Below, piece after piece: positions 28,547 through 38,685 of a stretch of 54,678 nt of DNA. Below the pieces are notes generated by a model. That model did not search any database and was not told the DNA's origin. It saw nothing but the letters and a program-made list of their open reading frames with translations. The first letter of the stretch is position 1. Every line of letters starts with the position of its first letter. A program made the translations under genes and the position numbers. Origin of the DNA: an uncultured Flammeovirgaceae bacterium (GTDB taxonomy: Bacteria; Bacteroidota; Bacteroidia; Cytophagales; Cyclobacteriaceae); NCBI GenBank assembly GCA_913050055.1, contig CAJXAT010000004.1, forward strand, positions 1-54,678, read 5' to 3'.

Positions 28547-29050
28547 ATGAGCGTGGGAAAAGAAAATATCATTCGAATAAGTCGGGGAAATAGTCTTTCC
28601 ATAACCTTCAGGATGGTATTTTCTTTGATTTTGTTTTTGATTTATATAGCACTGACCGGCTATCTACCCAAAGCGCTTGTCATTGCACTTATGATTTTAT
28701 TAGCTCCCATATTGCCTTTGATTTGGACCTTGCAAGATATGATTGAAATCAACATGAACAAAAAATTCATTCATGAATATATTTGGGTTTTAGGTAGCAA
28801 ATGGGGTACACCAAAATTATTCGAGCACATCAAATACATCTTCATCAATGAAACAAAAATGAGACAAACCATGAATTCTTGGAGCGGGCGGGTACGTTAT
28901 AGCCAATACTCTGAATATGTGGCCTACTTAAAATTAAATTCAGGAGAAACGTTTCTGCTGACAAAATCAAAAAATCATAACTCGATGGCTAAAGCTCTTC
29001 GGAAAATATCAGTAAAACTAAATACTACTCTCAAAGACACTACTCAATAA
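28547..29050 (+). CDS. Small membrane protein, PH-domain-like, unknown
   Basis: A 167-residue product with two TM helices (about 23-40 and 45-65) followed by a soluble region of alternating strands (IHEYIWVLGSKWG, FEHIKYIFINE, YVAYLKLNSGETFLL) and a C-terminal helix, a pattern seen in membrane-anchored PH-like domains. The frame also runs from a TTG at 28526, but that codon lies in a hairpin arm, so the ATG at 28547 is preferred. The dienelactone hydrolase gene follows 7 nt after its stop, so the two form an operon. Function unknown. Confidence 0.6.
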   Translation: MSVGKENIIRISRGNSLSITFRMVFSLILFLIYIALTGYLPKALVIALMILLAPILPLIWTLQDMIEINMNKKFIHEYIWVLGSKWGTPKLFEHIKYIFINETKMRQTMNSWSGRVRYSQYSEYVAYLKLNSGETFLLTKSKNHNSMAKALRKISVKLNTTLKDTTQ

Positions 29051-29057
29051 ATGAACT

Positions 29058-29852
29058 ATGAAATATATATTTATCCTCTCTTATTTATTCCTTATATCCA
29101 CAAGTACTTTGGCTCAACCCTATGCCGTCGCACAATTGGAACATTCACCAAGGCACCATGAATGGATTAAATTAAAATCTAATGGTCGTGATTTAAGTTG
29201 TTTTGTGACCTATCCTGAATCAAGTAAGTCTGCTCTAGTAATTCTACTTATTCATGAAAATCGAGGCCTCAATGATTGGGCCAGGTCCATGGCGGATCAG
29301 CTTTCTGAAGCAGGTTATGTTGTAGTGGCTCCAGATCTGATCTCAGGAATGAGTTCCGAATATGAGAAAACGATGGACTATCCCAATACCGATCAAGCCC
29401 GCACCGCTATTTATGGACTCAAACAATCTGAAGTACTGAATGATCTTGATGCCGTATTTGCCTATGCGGAAAATATCCCTGCCAGTACGGGTCAGGTAGC
29501 TGTCATGGGATTTTGCTGGGGGGGATCTCAAACTTTTACCTATGCCACACACAACGAACGTTTGCTTGCCGGCTTGGTTTTCTATGGAACAGGGCCTAAA
29601 AATGAAAGTAGCTATGAAAGTATTACGGCGCCTATCTACGGTTTTTATGGTGGGGCTGATCAACGAGTCAATGCGACACTCCCCTCTTCAGAGGCCACTA
29701 TGAAGCACTATCAAAAACAATATGAATACGAGGTTTATGAAGGTGCTGGGCACGCCTACATGAGATCAGGTGATGACCCCAATGGCAGCCCTGAGAATAT
29801 TTCAGCTAGAGATCAATCTTGGCAACGAATCAAAGCAATCTTAAAACCTTGA
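29058..29852 (+). CDS. Exported dienelactone hydrolase-family protein
   Basis: A 264-residue alpha/beta hydrolase with an N-terminal signal peptide (ending about STLAQ, residue 20). The catalytic triad is visible: nucleophile Cys153 in GFCWGG, Asp in YGGADQRV (about 205) and His in GAGHAYM (about 233). VILLIHENRGLNDW supplies the oxyanion region. A cysteine nucleophile is typical of the DLH family, which opens lactones such as dienelactone, though many homologues act on other esters. Export to the periplasm makes a role in aromatic catabolism uncertain. It is cotranscribed with the small membrane protein upstream. Confidence 0.85.
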   Translation: MKYIFILSYLFLISTSTLAQPYAVAQLEHSPRHHEWIKLKSNGRDLSCFVTYPESSKSALVILLIHENRGLNDWARSMADQLSEAGYVVVAPDLISGMSSEYEKTMDYPNTDQARTAIYGLKQSEVLNDLDAVFAYAENIPASTGQVAVMGFCWGGSQTFTYATHNERLLAGLVFYGTGPKNESSYESITAPIYGFYGGADQRVNATLPSSEATMKHYQKQYEYEVYEGAGHAYMRSGDDPNGSPENISARDQSWQRIKAILKP

Positions 29853-29912
29853 AATTAATCTTGTTCTAAGCAAGTGTACCTATTGAGATATTTAGCCTAA
29901 GTCCCTTATAGA

Positions 29913-31586
29913 CTATTCAGGTGTTTTTTCGTCCGGCCAGTCTTTCTTGAAGGCAATCCAATATTCTGACACAGAACTCTTCACATCTTTTCTCAAATAC
30001 AGTAAGCCAAAAAGATTAGGTAAGGTCATCAGTGCAATCGTAATTCCTGAAAGGGTCCATATAATGGTCGTATCGATAAATGCTGCCAAGAAAAAAGCAA
30101 TGACATATACAATCCTAAAATAAATGACACTGTTCGCTCCAAACAAATAGGTCATCGCTCGATCTCCATAATAAGACCATGAAATGGCCGTACTGAAAGC
30201 AAACAAGAGTATACCAATCGAAACAATATACTGCCCCCATTTGCCAAAATAACTACGCTGAAAGGCAATGGCCGTAAGAGGTGCACTGTGAACCAATGAT
30301 TTCCCACTGAACACGATTTCGGGATTTTGAGATTTCCCATTGAGCACCGCTGCAGCACCTGTCCAAGGCACGTCATCTAGTGATAACTTGATATCTTCTG
30401 CTTTTGATCGGGCATGAATGATGGTTACCTCATTTTGAATGATTCCGTCTATCACATCTAAATTTCCAGCAAATAAAGGTAAGGGTTTTTCACCCGAAAT
30501 ATGACCATATAAGTCGTTAATACCCTCCTCTGTGCCATCATTGTAAATGCCTTGCAATACTTCCATATCCGTATACTGAAACTCATTTTGGTGCTTCTCA
30601 TTCCAAACACCTGATGAAAGCAAAACCAAACCGGTAAGAGTACATATAACAATCGTATCAATAAAAGGCTCTAGAATGGCTACCAAACCTTCTGATACGG
30701 GTTCTTTGCCTTTGGCAGAGGCATGTGCAATAGGTGCACTTCCTTGTCCGGCCTCATTGGAAAAAAGACCCCTTCCAACACCCTTATTTAATGCAAAAGC
30801 AATAGAGGCCCCTAGAAAACCACCCGTAGCTGCTGTTTGACTGAATAAATGTTGGAATATGGATAGAAAAGAAGGCCAAATATTTTGAATATTGTAGAAA
30901 ATAACGGCAAGGGCACCTATAAAATAAACCATTGCCATACTAGGTACTAGTTTTTCTGTAACCAATGCAATTCTTTTGATCCCACCTACAATCACGATAG
31001 CCAAGAGAATAGATAGTACCAGACCTGTCATCCAAAGATCTATTCCAAAAGTGGATTGAATGGCATTAGAAATACTATTGATCTGAGGTAGACTGCCCGT
31101 TCCGAATGATGAAAGTACGGTCGCCACGGCAAAAATGCCTGCTAACCAGGGCATTTTCATTTTATTTTTCATAAAGTACATCGGACCTCCAGCCATGCTG
31201 CCATCAGCTGCCCTCTCACGGTACTTGTGAGACAAGGTCACCTCCACAAATTTGGTACACATGCCTACTGCGGCAGTGACCAACATCCAAAAAAGGGCAG
31301 CCGGGCCACCCATGTGCACTGCCAGAGCGACACCTGAAATATTTCCAGTTCCTACCGTCCCAGATAATGCAGTGGTCAATGCTTGAAAATGAGAAGTATC
31401 TCCTTCATCTTCAGAGCGCTGAAATTTGCCTTTTAAGACCTTAATTGCAAAACTAAAATATCTTATTTGAGGGAATTTCAGATAAATGGTGAAGAACAAT
31501 CCCGTTCCAATCAATACGTAAGGAAACCAAAAAGAACTTCCAATAAAACTATCAATTAGTGCGAGAAAATCATTAAGTGCTTGCAT
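29913..31586 (-). CDS. Alanine/glycine:cation symporter (AGCS) family transporter with inserted domain
   Basis: Sodium- or proton-coupled amino-acid importer of the inner membrane. The family signature is strong: [46 protein letters not shown], and [15 protein letters not shown]. The last TM block [14 protein letters not shown] is also conserved. The frame runs from 31625, but the Met at 31586 ([12 protein letters not shown]) matches usual starts. Unlike standard 450-480-residue members it carries about 100 extra hydrophilic residues (30288-30596) between SSGVWN and APLTAIAF, in an extramembrane loop. It lies 59 nt downstream of hutI on the same strand and may import a substrate for that pathway. 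Confidence 0.9.
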   Translation of the reverse strand: MQALNDFLALIDSFIGSSFWFPYVLIGTGLFFTIYLKFPQIRYFSFAIKVLKGKFQRSEDEGDTSHFQALTTALSGTVGTGNISGVALAVHMGGPAALFWMLVTAAVGMCTKFVEVTLSHKYRERAADGSMAGGPMYFMKNKMKMPWLAGIFAVATVLSSFGTGSLPQINSISNAIQSTFGIDLWMTGLVLSILLAIVIVGGIKRIALVTEKLVPSMAMVYFIGALAVIFYNIQNIWPSFLSIFQHLFSQTAATGGFLGASIAFALNKGVGRGLFSNEAGQGSAPIAHASAKGKEPVSEGLVAILEPFIDTIVICTLTGLVLLSSGVWNEKHQNEFQYTDMEVLQGIYNDGTEEGINDLYGHISGEKPLPLFAGNLDVIDGIIQNEVTIIHARSKAEDIKLSLDDVPWTGAAAVLNGKSQNPEIVFSGKSLVHSAPLTAIAFQRSYFGKWGQYIVSIGILLFAFSTAISWSYYGDRAMTYLFGANSVIYFRIVYVIAFFLAAFIDTTIIWTLSGITIALMTLPNLFGLLYLRKDVKSSVSEYWIAFKKDWPDEKTPE

Positions 31587-31684
31587 GCTGTACCTTTTGA
31601 ACCAAGACAAAAATAGGCCTTTCACTGAGAAATAAAAGTCAAAATTTGATAAAGGGGTTTGACTGAAATCTTACTAAAAATCTT

Positions 31685-32914
31685 TTAAGTAGTTCTTTTT
31701 ATCAATAAATCTCCTTTTTTCCAAAGCATATCAGGCTTCAAAGTCCCCTGTTGGTAGAGAATCTCTCTGTAATCATGGGTAGGAAAAGCAATGGCATCAA
31801 ATAAATGCTGAGGAGCTAATCTGCCTCTATCGGTAAATCCAAGTGCTTGTGCCGCTCTAAAGGTGATTCCAGAAAATGTCTCCGCAGCAGTCAATTTTTG
31901 ATGTGCGGCTAAAATACCACATTGTGCCAACAAATCCCCACTAGGTGCAGAACCAGGATTCCAGTCCGAGGCAATCGCAAGGCAAGCACCCGCATCTAAT
32001 AAGGCTCGGGTGGGTGCAAAAGCCATACCTAAACACAAAGAGGCACCGGGTAAGACAACGGCCACTGTATTTGAAGTCCCGAACAAGGCAATATCCTCGG
32101 AAGTAGTTACCTCCAAATGATCCGCACTTTTTGCCCCCATTTGGATGGCCAATGCCGCGCCTCCACTCGAGAATTGATCAGCATGCAACGTTAAATTAAA
32201 ACCTAAATTTTTCAAGGCCATTAAATAAGGTTGTACTATTTGTACTGGAAATGCCTCAGCTTCGATAAAAGCATCTGCACGGTCAGCCAATAATTTAGCT
32301 TTTGGAGCTACCTCAGCCAATAAATAGTCCAAAAAATCGGACCGTTCATAGTCCTTTGGACACACATGCGCACCCAAAAAAGTTGGTATTAGATCTACTT
32401 TTACTTCCCTATCTACCTCGTGAATCACTTCGAGCATTTTCAGTTCATTTTCAGCATCTAAGCCATAGCCACTTTTGATTTCTTGGGTGGTCACTCCATC
32501 ATACTGATGTCTCAATATCCTTTCGTGAAGATCCTCTTTAAGGTTTCCTTTGGTCGCTTGTCCCACCCATTTTACGGTATCCAATATGCCACCGCCCGAG
32601 GCTAAAATTTCTTGGTAACTCAACCCACTATTGCGCCGTTCAAAATCTGCCGCTCGTGAGCCTACCCAGACCATATGGGTATGGCAATCTACCAAACCCG
32701 GCATCAAAACATGGGATCCGCTGATCTCCATTACCTTTGGGCTCGCATTATTTTTTACCAAGCCCTCAAATGGGCCAACTTCGACAATAACTCCCGAATT
32801 AACACGTACTCCGGCATTTTCAAGAATACCCATATCTAGTACCTGCAGTGGACCTTTTAAAGCGGTTTGCTCGAAGGTTAGGATTTGAGAAAAAGGTCCT
32901 ATGATTTGCTCCAT
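31685..32914 (-). CDS. hutI: Imidazolonepropionase
   Basis: Hydrolyses 4-imidazolone-5-propanoate to N-formimino-glutamate in histidine degradation. The 409-residue amidohydrolase has the metal-binding PGLVDCHTHMVWVGSR, the RNSGLSYQEI and TQEIKSGYGLD substrate-side motifs typical of HutI, the LHADQFSSGGA metal His, SADHLE, and IASDWNPGSAPSGDL. Length is normal. No hutH, hutU or hutG lies next to it, so the rest of the pathway is elsewhere. It is likely transcribed with the AGCS symporter gene downstream. Confidence 0.94.
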   Translation of the reverse strand: MEQIIGPFSQILTFEQTALKGPLQVLDMGILENAGVRVNSGVIVEVGPFEGLVKNNASPKVMEISGSHVLMPGLVDCHTHMVWVGSRAADFERRNSGLSYQEILASGGGILDTVKWVGQATKGNLKEDLHERILRHQYDGVTTQEIKSGYGLDAENELKMLEVIHEVDREVKVDLIPTFLGAHVCPKDYERSDFLDYLLAEVAPKAKLLADRADAFIEAEAFPVQIVQPYLMALKNLGFNLTLHADQFSSGGAALAIQMGAKSADHLEVTTSEDIALFGTSNTVAVVLPGASLCLGMAFAPTRALLDAGACLAIASDWNPGSAPSGDLLAQCGILAAHQKLTAAETFSGITFRAAQALGFTDRGRLAPQHLFDAIAFPTHDYREILYQQGTLKPDMLWKKGDLLIKRTT

Positions 32915-33034
32915 AGAGGCATTATTTTAAAGTAAACTTTATAAATGAAGGAAAGGTAAATATATACGAACTTGGAATTTCAAAAATCGATAAAATAAAA
33001 AAGCGTCTTAAGCGAAAGATATCATCAAAAACCA

Positions 33035-34042
33035 TCAATTCTTTTTTTGGAACCTCAAGATGTAGGCAGGATTTAAGGTAACAAAAATCTCTTTACCCTC
33101 GATCAGCACTTGGGCATCGATCATCAAATCTAATTCAATTTGACTAGAAAGCTTAATCCTGTACTTACGCCACAAACCATGGAAAGTCTCCCCTATAATC
33201 ACTGCGGCTTGCCTGTTTTTCTCAGGGGTCAGACTGTAGGTTATATGCTCAGGTCTAATCCCATAAAAGTCAGCCTTTTCCAATTCTATATCAAAATGCT
33301 GGAAATCCTCTTGATTAAAAATATTGATTTCTCCAAAAAATCTTGCGATAGCGGGTGTAAAAGGTTGATCAAAAAGTACTTTGGGAGTTCCCATTTGAAT
33401 CACTTTTCCTTGATCTAATACGGCAATTTTATGGGCTAATGAAATCGCATCTCGTGCATCATGGGTTACGAATATGCAGCTGATGCTTGTGGCTTTTATG
33501 ATCTCAAAAAGCTCATTTCTAATCTGAGATTTCAGTGCCGTATCTAAATTACTAAAAGGTTCATCAAGAAGTAGCAACTTTGGATTGGGTGCTAAAGCTC
33601 GGGCTAGGGCAATCCGTTGTTGTTCGCCTCCTGAAAGTTCATGAGGATATCGATCTCCATGGGATACTAATCCTACCATCCGCAATACCTCTGATACGCG
33701 TGCCATCTTATCTTGGGATTTCGCTAACCCATAACCTACGTTCTTTTTTATGCTCATATGGGGAAACAAGGCAAAGTCCTGGAATACAAACCCGATGCCT
33801 CTATCCTCTGCTGCTACGAATTTGCTAGCGCTTTCAACCGTCTTACCTTCGAGAATAATTGTCCCTGAATCACTTGTCTCTAGTCCGGCAATGAGCCTTA
33901 ATAAGGTACTTTTGCCCGTCCCGCTTTCGCCTATGAAAGCACAAATATCTCCTTTTTCTAAGGTGAAATCTAAATTGGATAGCACACACTTTCGATCCGA
34001 TGTATAGCTTTTAGTAACTCCCCGAATATTGAGTACGATCAT
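33035..34042 (-). CDS. ABC importer ATP-binding protein, Fe3+/spermidine type
   Basis: Energises the iron-type importer encoded with it. The 335 residues have Walker A GESGTGKST (about 39-47), the Q-loop FVFQDFALFPHMS, signature LSGGEQQRIALARAL, Walker B LLLLDEPFSNLD and the switch His in IFVTHDARDA, followed by a C-terminal TOBE-like domain (YGIRPEHI). This is the FbpC/PotA subclass. Its ATG overlaps the stop of the permease gene by 4 nt, so the two proteins are translationally coupled. Confidence 0.92.
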   Translation of the reverse strand: MIVLNIRGVTKSYTSDRKCVLSNLDFTLEKGDICAFIGESGTGKSTLLRLIAGLETSDSGTIILEGKTVESASKFVAAEDRGIGFVFQDFALFPHMSIKKNVGYGLAKSQDKMARVSEVLRMVGLVSHGDRYPHELSGGEQQRIALARALAPNPKLLLLDEPFSNLDTALKSQIRNELFEIIKATSISCIFVTHDARDAISLAHKIAVLDQGKVIQMGTPKVLFDQPFTPAIARFFGEINIFNQEDFQHFDIELEKADFYGIRPEHITYSLTPEKNRQAAVIIGETFHGLWRKYRIKLSSQIELDLMIDAQVLIEGKEIFVTLNPAYILRFQKKN

Positions 34043-35673
34043 ACGTTCATCATTCTATTTAAGAGAAATATCGGGATTAATCCGGTCATGATAATGAATA
34101 ATGCGGGCAATGCCGTCTCCGCGATGCGTTCATCACTTGCATATTCAAATGCTTTCGCAGAAAGCGTCATGATACCATAGGGTTTAAGCAAAAGGGTCAG
34201 CGGTAATTCCTTCATGGTATCCACAAACACCAACAAGGCACCACTCAAGAGTCCCACCTTATTGAGAGGTATATTGATTTGTAACATCCTTTTCCATCGC
34301 TGGACCCCCAACATTTGTGCCGCTTGCTCAAATCGCATACCTGTTTTTTGTATACTAGTTTCTATGGGATGATACGACACCGCTAGGAACCTCACTGAAT
34401 AGGCAAAAACTAGGCCTATAATAGTTCCATTAATTATGAATCCCATCGACCAATTTAAATAATACTGAGTCATATTTACCAAAAATTTATCAAAAATTAA
34501 TGTGGGGATCATTATCCCTACGGCAATCACTACACCAGGAACCGCATAACCTAAAACAGGTAAGGTACTTAATCGTTGAATAATAAGAGATCTACTCCAT
34601 TTAGCAGCATAAATCAGAAAGAAAGAGATACAAATACAGATGAATGCAGTAATCATAGAAAGATAGAAACTTGACCAAACAATAGATAAGAATGAGGTTG
34701 ACCAAACCTCATGAAACGTAATGGAAGCCCAATATATTATCTGAATTAAAGGTAATATGAAACCCAATGAAATGGGAATGATGGTTACCAGCATAAATAT
34801 AGCCTGAATATGGGATTTAGGTGTTTTTTTTATAAGCTCTTGGCTACCCTCACTGTTAAACTGATATTTTTTTCCCCCCCGAAGACTGCGCTCCATCACA
34901 ATCAAAAAAAGAATGAACATGCACAGCTGCGCAGACAAATAAACGGCCGTTTCGGGTTCTTCAAGGGCAAACCAAGACCTGAAAATAGCCGTAGTATAGG
35001 TACTGACCCCATAATAATAAGCCGATCCATAATCACCCAAAACTTCCATCACTACGAGTAGTAAACCACCGACAACCGCTGGCCTTGCCAAGGGTAGCAC
35101 AATAGAATAAAAAGCCTTAAACCGACCTGCTCCCAATACCTTAGCCGCACTCATTTGCCCATGCGATTGGTGAGAAAAAAAACTTCTAGCAGAAAGGTAA
35201 ACATAGGGATAAAGTGAAAAACTCATGACCCAAGCCAAACCCCAAATCCCCATAATATCTATATGTGAAACATGATCTAAATTGAATATTTGAACCATGA
35301 TTCGCTCATAAATCCCTGAATAATCAAACAACCCAGCGTAAGCGTAGGCAGTGAGATAATTGGGGAAAGCCAAAGGCAAGATAAGCAACCACTGCAATAA
35401 CTTTCTGAAAGGGAAACTGTAAGCAGATACGAGCCACGCAGGTATCACGCCTAAAATTAGAGTGAAAATACTGCAAGCAAACATTAAGAATAGAGAATTC
35501 AAAAGATAATCTAAGAGCAAATATTCCTTGATGTGTTCCCAGCTTTCACCCGGTCCACTGAATAATTTTAGTAAAATGGTCAGTAAAGGAGCCCCTAATA
35601 ATAACACGATGGCAATGGTCAGTAAAGACCACTTCTTGTCAATTTTAGCGTTATCGTAGAAAGATGAGAACAA
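34039..35673 (-). CDS. Fe3+-type ABC transporter permease (FbpB-like, duplicated)
   Basis: A 544-residue inner-membrane permease with about twelve TM helices in two homologous halves. Each carries the binding-protein-dependent EAA-type loop: AAKVLGAGRFKAFYSIVLPLARPAV in the first half and AAQMLGVQRWKRMLQINIPL in the second. Such fused permeases serve ferric-iron binding-protein importers. It lies between the substrate-binding gene (239 nt upstream) and the ATPase (4-nt overlap). The metal is inferred from family resemblance. Confidence 0.92.
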   Translation of the reverse strand: MFSSFYDNAKIDKKWSLLTIAIVLLLGAPLLTILLKLFSGPGESWEHIKEYLLLDYLLNSLFLMFACSIFTLILGVIPAWLVSAYSFPFRKLLQWLLILPLAFPNYLTAYAYAGLFDYSGIYERIMVQIFNLDHVSHIDIMGIWGLAWVMSFSLYPYVYLSARSFFSHQSHGQMSAAKVLGAGRFKAFYSIVLPLARPAVVGGLLLVVMEVLGDYGSAYYYGVSTYTTAIFRSWFALEEPETAVYLSAQLCMFILFLIVMERSLRGGKKYQFNSEGSQELIKKTPKSHIQAIFMLVTIIPISLGFILPLIQIIYWASITFHEVWSTSFLSIVWSSFYLSMITAFICICISFFLIYAAKWSRSLIIQRLSTLPVLGYAVPGVVIAVGIMIPTLIFDKFLVNMTQYYLNWSMGFIINGTIIGLVFAYSVRFLAVSYHPIETSIQKTGMRFEQAAQMLGVQRWKRMLQINIPLNKVGLLSGALLVFVDTMKELPLTLLLKPYGIMTLSAKAFEYASDERIAETALPALFIIMTGLIPIFLLNRMMNV

Positions 35674-35912
35674 GAAGAATCTGGCTTAATGGGCCTGCAG
35701 GAAAAAGAATATGAAAAAAATTAAATAACTATTTGTAAATATAATTGAAGTTTGCCTAATAATTTTTTTGTCATAGCTATTTGATCGCTCTTGAATAAAA
35801 TAGAGAAGAGGAGATTTTGATGCCCTTATCATACTTTCCCCAGACATGATTCCTAAACTTTAATGCGATCATATTGCGCATTCTGAACGCATCTTACTCA
35901 ACTATTTATTTT

Positions 35913-36959
35913 TTATTTCCAGCCTACTTGATCAAATAACAATACGGCTGATTTATTCAGTGCTCCCAAGGTAGACAATGACAACTTATCTTCTTTAAAA
36001 ATACCCCATGACTGAAGCAAAGGAGATGGATTTACCTTGGGGTTTACCGGATATTCAAAATTAGAAGAGGAAAATATTTCCTGGGCAGCCTCACTTGACA
36101 AAAACTCAATGAATTTGATCGCATTGGCCTTATTGGGTGCATACTTTGCTACACCAGCACCGCTCACATTGATATGTGTTCCTCGTCCTTTTTGATTTGG
36201 AAAAAAGATCCCCATCTGCTGACCTACCGCACGCTCCAGAGAATCTGGAGAGGTGAGTAGTTTACCCACATAATAGGTATTTACAATCGCAAGGTCCCCC
36301 ACACCAGCTGCTACAGCCTTCATTTGATCACGGTCACTTCCCTTGGGTGATCTTGCCATATTTCTGAGTATACCTGCGGCCCATTGTGCAGCCACTTCTT
36401 CACCAAGATTGGCAATCATGGAAGCCATTAAAGACTGATTATAAATATTACCTGAAGAACGGATGAGTATCTTCCCCATCCATTGATCCTCAGTAAGCGC
36501 TTCATAAGTGGATAATTGATCTTGAGTGACGCGATCTTTTGCATAAACGATGACTCGACTGCGTTTGGTCAAGCCAAACCAATACCCATCTACATCACGT
36601 AGATGACCAGGTACATTATTAGTCAATATCTCAGAATTGATTATTTGCAAAAGGGCTTTTTCCTTAGCTCTCTGCAAACGCCCTGCGTCAACGGTAATCA
36701 ACACATCTGCTGGAGATTGTGCTCCTTCATTTTCCATTTTCAGCATCAATTCATCAGCACTCGCATTGACTACATTGACCTTGATTCCAAATTCCTTTTC
36801 AAATTGAGTAAATAATTCTTGATCAGGTGCATAGTGCCTGTGCGTGTATACGTTGACTTCTTGTTGCTGCCCTTGGGCCTTCTCTTTATTGGACTGAGGC
36901 ATGCATGAAGTTAAAAGAAAGCATCCAATATGGACTAGGGCGATTAAATATTTATTCAT
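35913..36959 (-). CDS. Iron(III) ABC transporter substrate-binding lipoprotein (FbpA/FutA-like)
   Basis: Captures ferric iron and delivers it to the permease. The 348 residues begin with a lipoprotein signal, lipobox LLTSC (Cys19). The mature part follows the periplasmic binding protein class of FbpA/FutA: VNVYTHRHYAPDQELF near the start, GIKVNVVNASADELMLKM, and AIVNTYYVGKLL, whose adjacent tyrosines are the usual Fe3+ ligands. HINVSGAGVAKYAPNKANAIKFIEFL is the typical C-terminal lobe. A lipid anchor on a Gram-negative binding protein is common in Bacteroidota. A promoter with palindromic elements lies upstream (37040-37075). Confidence 0.92.
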   Translation of the reverse strand: MNKYLIALVHIGCFLLTSCMPQSNKEKAQGQQQEVNVYTHRHYAPDQELFTQFEKEFGIKVNVVNASADELMLKMENEGAQSPADVLITVDAGRLQRAKEKALLQIINSEILTNNVPGHLRDVDGYWFGLTKRSRVIVYAKDRVTQDQLSTYEALTEDQWMGKILIRSSGNIYNQSLMASMIANLGEEVAAQWAAGILRNMARSPKGSDRDQMKAVAAGVGDLAIVNTYYVGKLLTSPDSLERAVGQQMGIFFPNQKGRGTHINVSGAGVAKYAPNKANAIKFIEFLSSEAAQEIFSSSNFEYPVNPKVNPSPLLQSWGIFKEDKLSLSTLGALNKSAVLLFDQVGWK

Positions 36960-37039
36960 GATATATCTTAAAAAATCACTTTGTTAGATGAGTAGAAGTA
37001 TCTGCTTTTTTCTTATAACAGACCTTATTCAACAAGATA

Positions 37040-37075
37040 CAAAAATAGCAAACATTATCAGGGTAGACAATACCC
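37040..37075 (-). promoter_or_regulatory. Candidate promoter and operator region of the iron ABC operon
   Basis: On the minus strand, TTG (37068-37070) is followed after 20 nt by TATTTTTG (37040-37047), a good Bacteroidota promoter; the start point would be near 37033, 74 nt before the ATG. A GGGTA-5nt-TACCC palindrome (37061-37075) covers the -33 element. Between the two boxes the minus strand reads GATAATG then further A/T-rich sequence, matching roughly 12 of 19 positions of the proteobacterial Fur consensus. Iron control is plausible but unproven. Confidence 0.45.
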
Positions 37076-37170
37076 ATTACTAGCGATCGCTCTCACTAGA
37101 AATAATGAGATCTATGGACTTTTAAATCCTTACGATAACCTGTTAAACCTTTCATTGCGATCACTCCCTT

Positions 37171-38439
37171 TCAATACCCATACTTCTCCTTCCACTTACC
37201 TCTTAATTGCTTCCGTAATTCCTCCTCTCGAGGATTATTTCCTGGATCATAAAATTTCGTTCCAACGATTACGGCCGGTAAAAATTCTGATGAAATGAAA
37301 TTTCCAGGATGATCATGCGCATATTTGTATCCTTTACCAAAGCCTTCTGTTTTCATCCATTGAGTAGGTGCATTTCGTAATGCCATGGGTACCGGTAAAT
37401 CACCCGTCCTCCCCACTTCTGCTTGCGCCTCATTGATGGCATTATAACTGGCATTACTCTTGGGTGAACTCGCCAAATAAGTGACGCATTGGGCCAAAAT
37501 AATACGGGATTCTGGATAACCTATGAAACTCACTGCTTGAAAGGCGCTGGTAGCCATCACCAAAGCAGTTGGATTGGCATTGCCTATATCTTCAGCGGCC
37601 AAAATCACCAGTCGCCTTGCGATGAATTTAACATCCTCACCTCCTTCGATCATTCGGGCCAAATAATATACTGCTGCGTTGGGATCGCTCCCCCTAATGG
37701 ATTTGATAAAAGCTGAAACGATGTCATAATGCATCTCCCCTTTTTTATAATATAAAACTGTTTTTTGTTGTGCAACCTCTATAACTAGAGCATCTGTGAC
37801 AACCGCCTTATTAGATTTTTGACTGGTAATCACTTGCTCTAAGAGGTTCAATAATTTACGTGCATCACCTCCTGATAGATTGAAAATTGCCTCAGTTTGC
37901 TTAATGATAATCTTATAACTTTTTAGGGTATTGTCCTTCTCGATGGCCTGCATCATGATGGCATTGAGTTCTTCGGATGTCAAGGAATTGAGCCGGTAAA
38001 CTTGAGCTCTAGACAAAAGCGCAGCATTGACTTCAAAACTGGGGTTTTCGGTAGTGGCACCGATCAAAGTAATCTTTCCTTTCTCCACTGCGCCCAATAA
38101 AGCATCTTGTTGAGATTTATTGAACCGATGGATCTCATCAATGAATAAAATGTTTTTTTGACCCGGTCTCACCTTCGCGATCACCTCTCTTACGTCCTTG
38201 ACGCCTGCGCTGATCGCACTAAGTATATAAAAAGGCACATTTACTTCATTAGCGATGATATTGGCTAATGTGGTCTTCCCTGTCCCTGGAGGACCCCAAA
38301 AAATAATAGAAGGTATTCTACCCGAAATAATTGCCTTACGAAGTATGCCTTGATCGCCTATCAAATGCCCTTGGCCAATGATATCAGACAAGCTTTTGGG
38401 TCGCATGCGTTCGGCGAGGGGTGCGGTATCTTGAAACAT
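37171..38439 (-). CDS. rarA: Replication-associated recombination protein A (RarA/MgsA, AAA+ ATPase)
   Basis: Clamp-loader-like AAA+ ATPase acting at stalled replication forks. The 422 residues show [20 protein letters not shown] at the start, Walker A GPPGTGKT, Walker [11 protein letters not shown], sensor [14 protein letters not shown] and the arginine finger region ALLSRAQVY, then the MgsA C-terminal oligomerisation domain with [18 protein letters not shown] and [10 protein letters not shown]. All parts are typical, and the length is normal. It stands as a single gene 159 nt upstream of, and divergent from, the tRNA-Ser. Confidence 0.95.
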   Translation of the reverse strand: MFQDTAPLAERMRPKSLSDIIGQGHLIGDQGILRKAIISGRIPSIIFWGPPGTGKTTLANIIANEVNVPFYILSAISAGVKDVREVIAKVRPGQKNILFIDEIHRFNKSQQDALLGAVEKGKITLIGATTENPSFEVNAALLSRAQVYRLNSLTSEELNAIMMQAIEKDNTLKSYKIIIKQTEAIFNLSGGDARKLLNLLEQVITSQKSNKAVVTDALVIEVAQQKTVLYYKKGEMHYDIVSAFIKSIRGSDPNAAVYYLARMIEGGEDVKFIARRLVILAAEDIGNANPTALVMATSAFQAVSFIGYPESRIILAQCVTYLASSPKSNASYNAINEAQAEVGRTGDLPVPMALRNAPTQWMKTEGFGKGYKYAHDHPGNFISSEFLPAVIVGTKFYDPGNNPREEELRKQLRGKWKEKYGY

Positions 38440-38539
38440 GGGCTAAAATTACAGATTCCTTTTTGAGAATATCCTGTATTTCATTTTTTTGTAATCTGAT
38501 TTATTTTAAATGCAAGTCAGATAAAATTACCTCGTTCGC

Positions 38540-38569
38540 TTGATTAGTTTAAAAGATAGATTAGTTTTG
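38540..38569 (+). promoter_or_regulatory. Promoter of tRNA-Ser
   Basis: TTG (38540-38542), 19-nt spacer, then TAGTTTTG (38562-38569): a full match to the Bacteroidota -33/-7 consensus. Start point expected near 38576, about 22 nt before the mature tRNA 5' end. This is the clearest promoter in the window. Confidence 0.72.
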
Positions 38570-38597
38570 CGAACCAATTTTTAAGGTCAAAATGCAC

Positions 38598-38682
38598 AGA
38601 GGAGTGGCAGAGTGGTCGAATGCACCGGTCTTGAAAACCGGCGTACCGAGAGGTACCGGGGGTTCGAATCCCTCCTCCTCTG
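38598..38682 (+). tRNA. tRNA-Ser, anticodon UGA
   Basis: An 85-nt class II tRNA. Acceptor stem AGAGGAG (38598-38604) pairs perfectly with CTCCTCT (38675-38681), with discriminator G at 38682. The anticodon stem CCGGT/ACCGG encloses CTTGAAA, giving anticodon TGA at 38632-38634. A long variable arm (TACC-GAGA-GGTA) is typical of tRNA-Ser. The T-loop TTCGAAT is canonical. The 3' bases after the discriminator read CA, then T, so CCA is not encoded and must be added. It reads UCN codons, mainly UCA. Confidence 0.97.
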
Positions 38683-38685
38683 CAT

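Noticed and set aside
37048-37067. True Fur box
   Set aside because: Only about 12 of 19 positions match a proteobacterial consensus in an AT-rich region; kept only as a weak note in the promoter entry.
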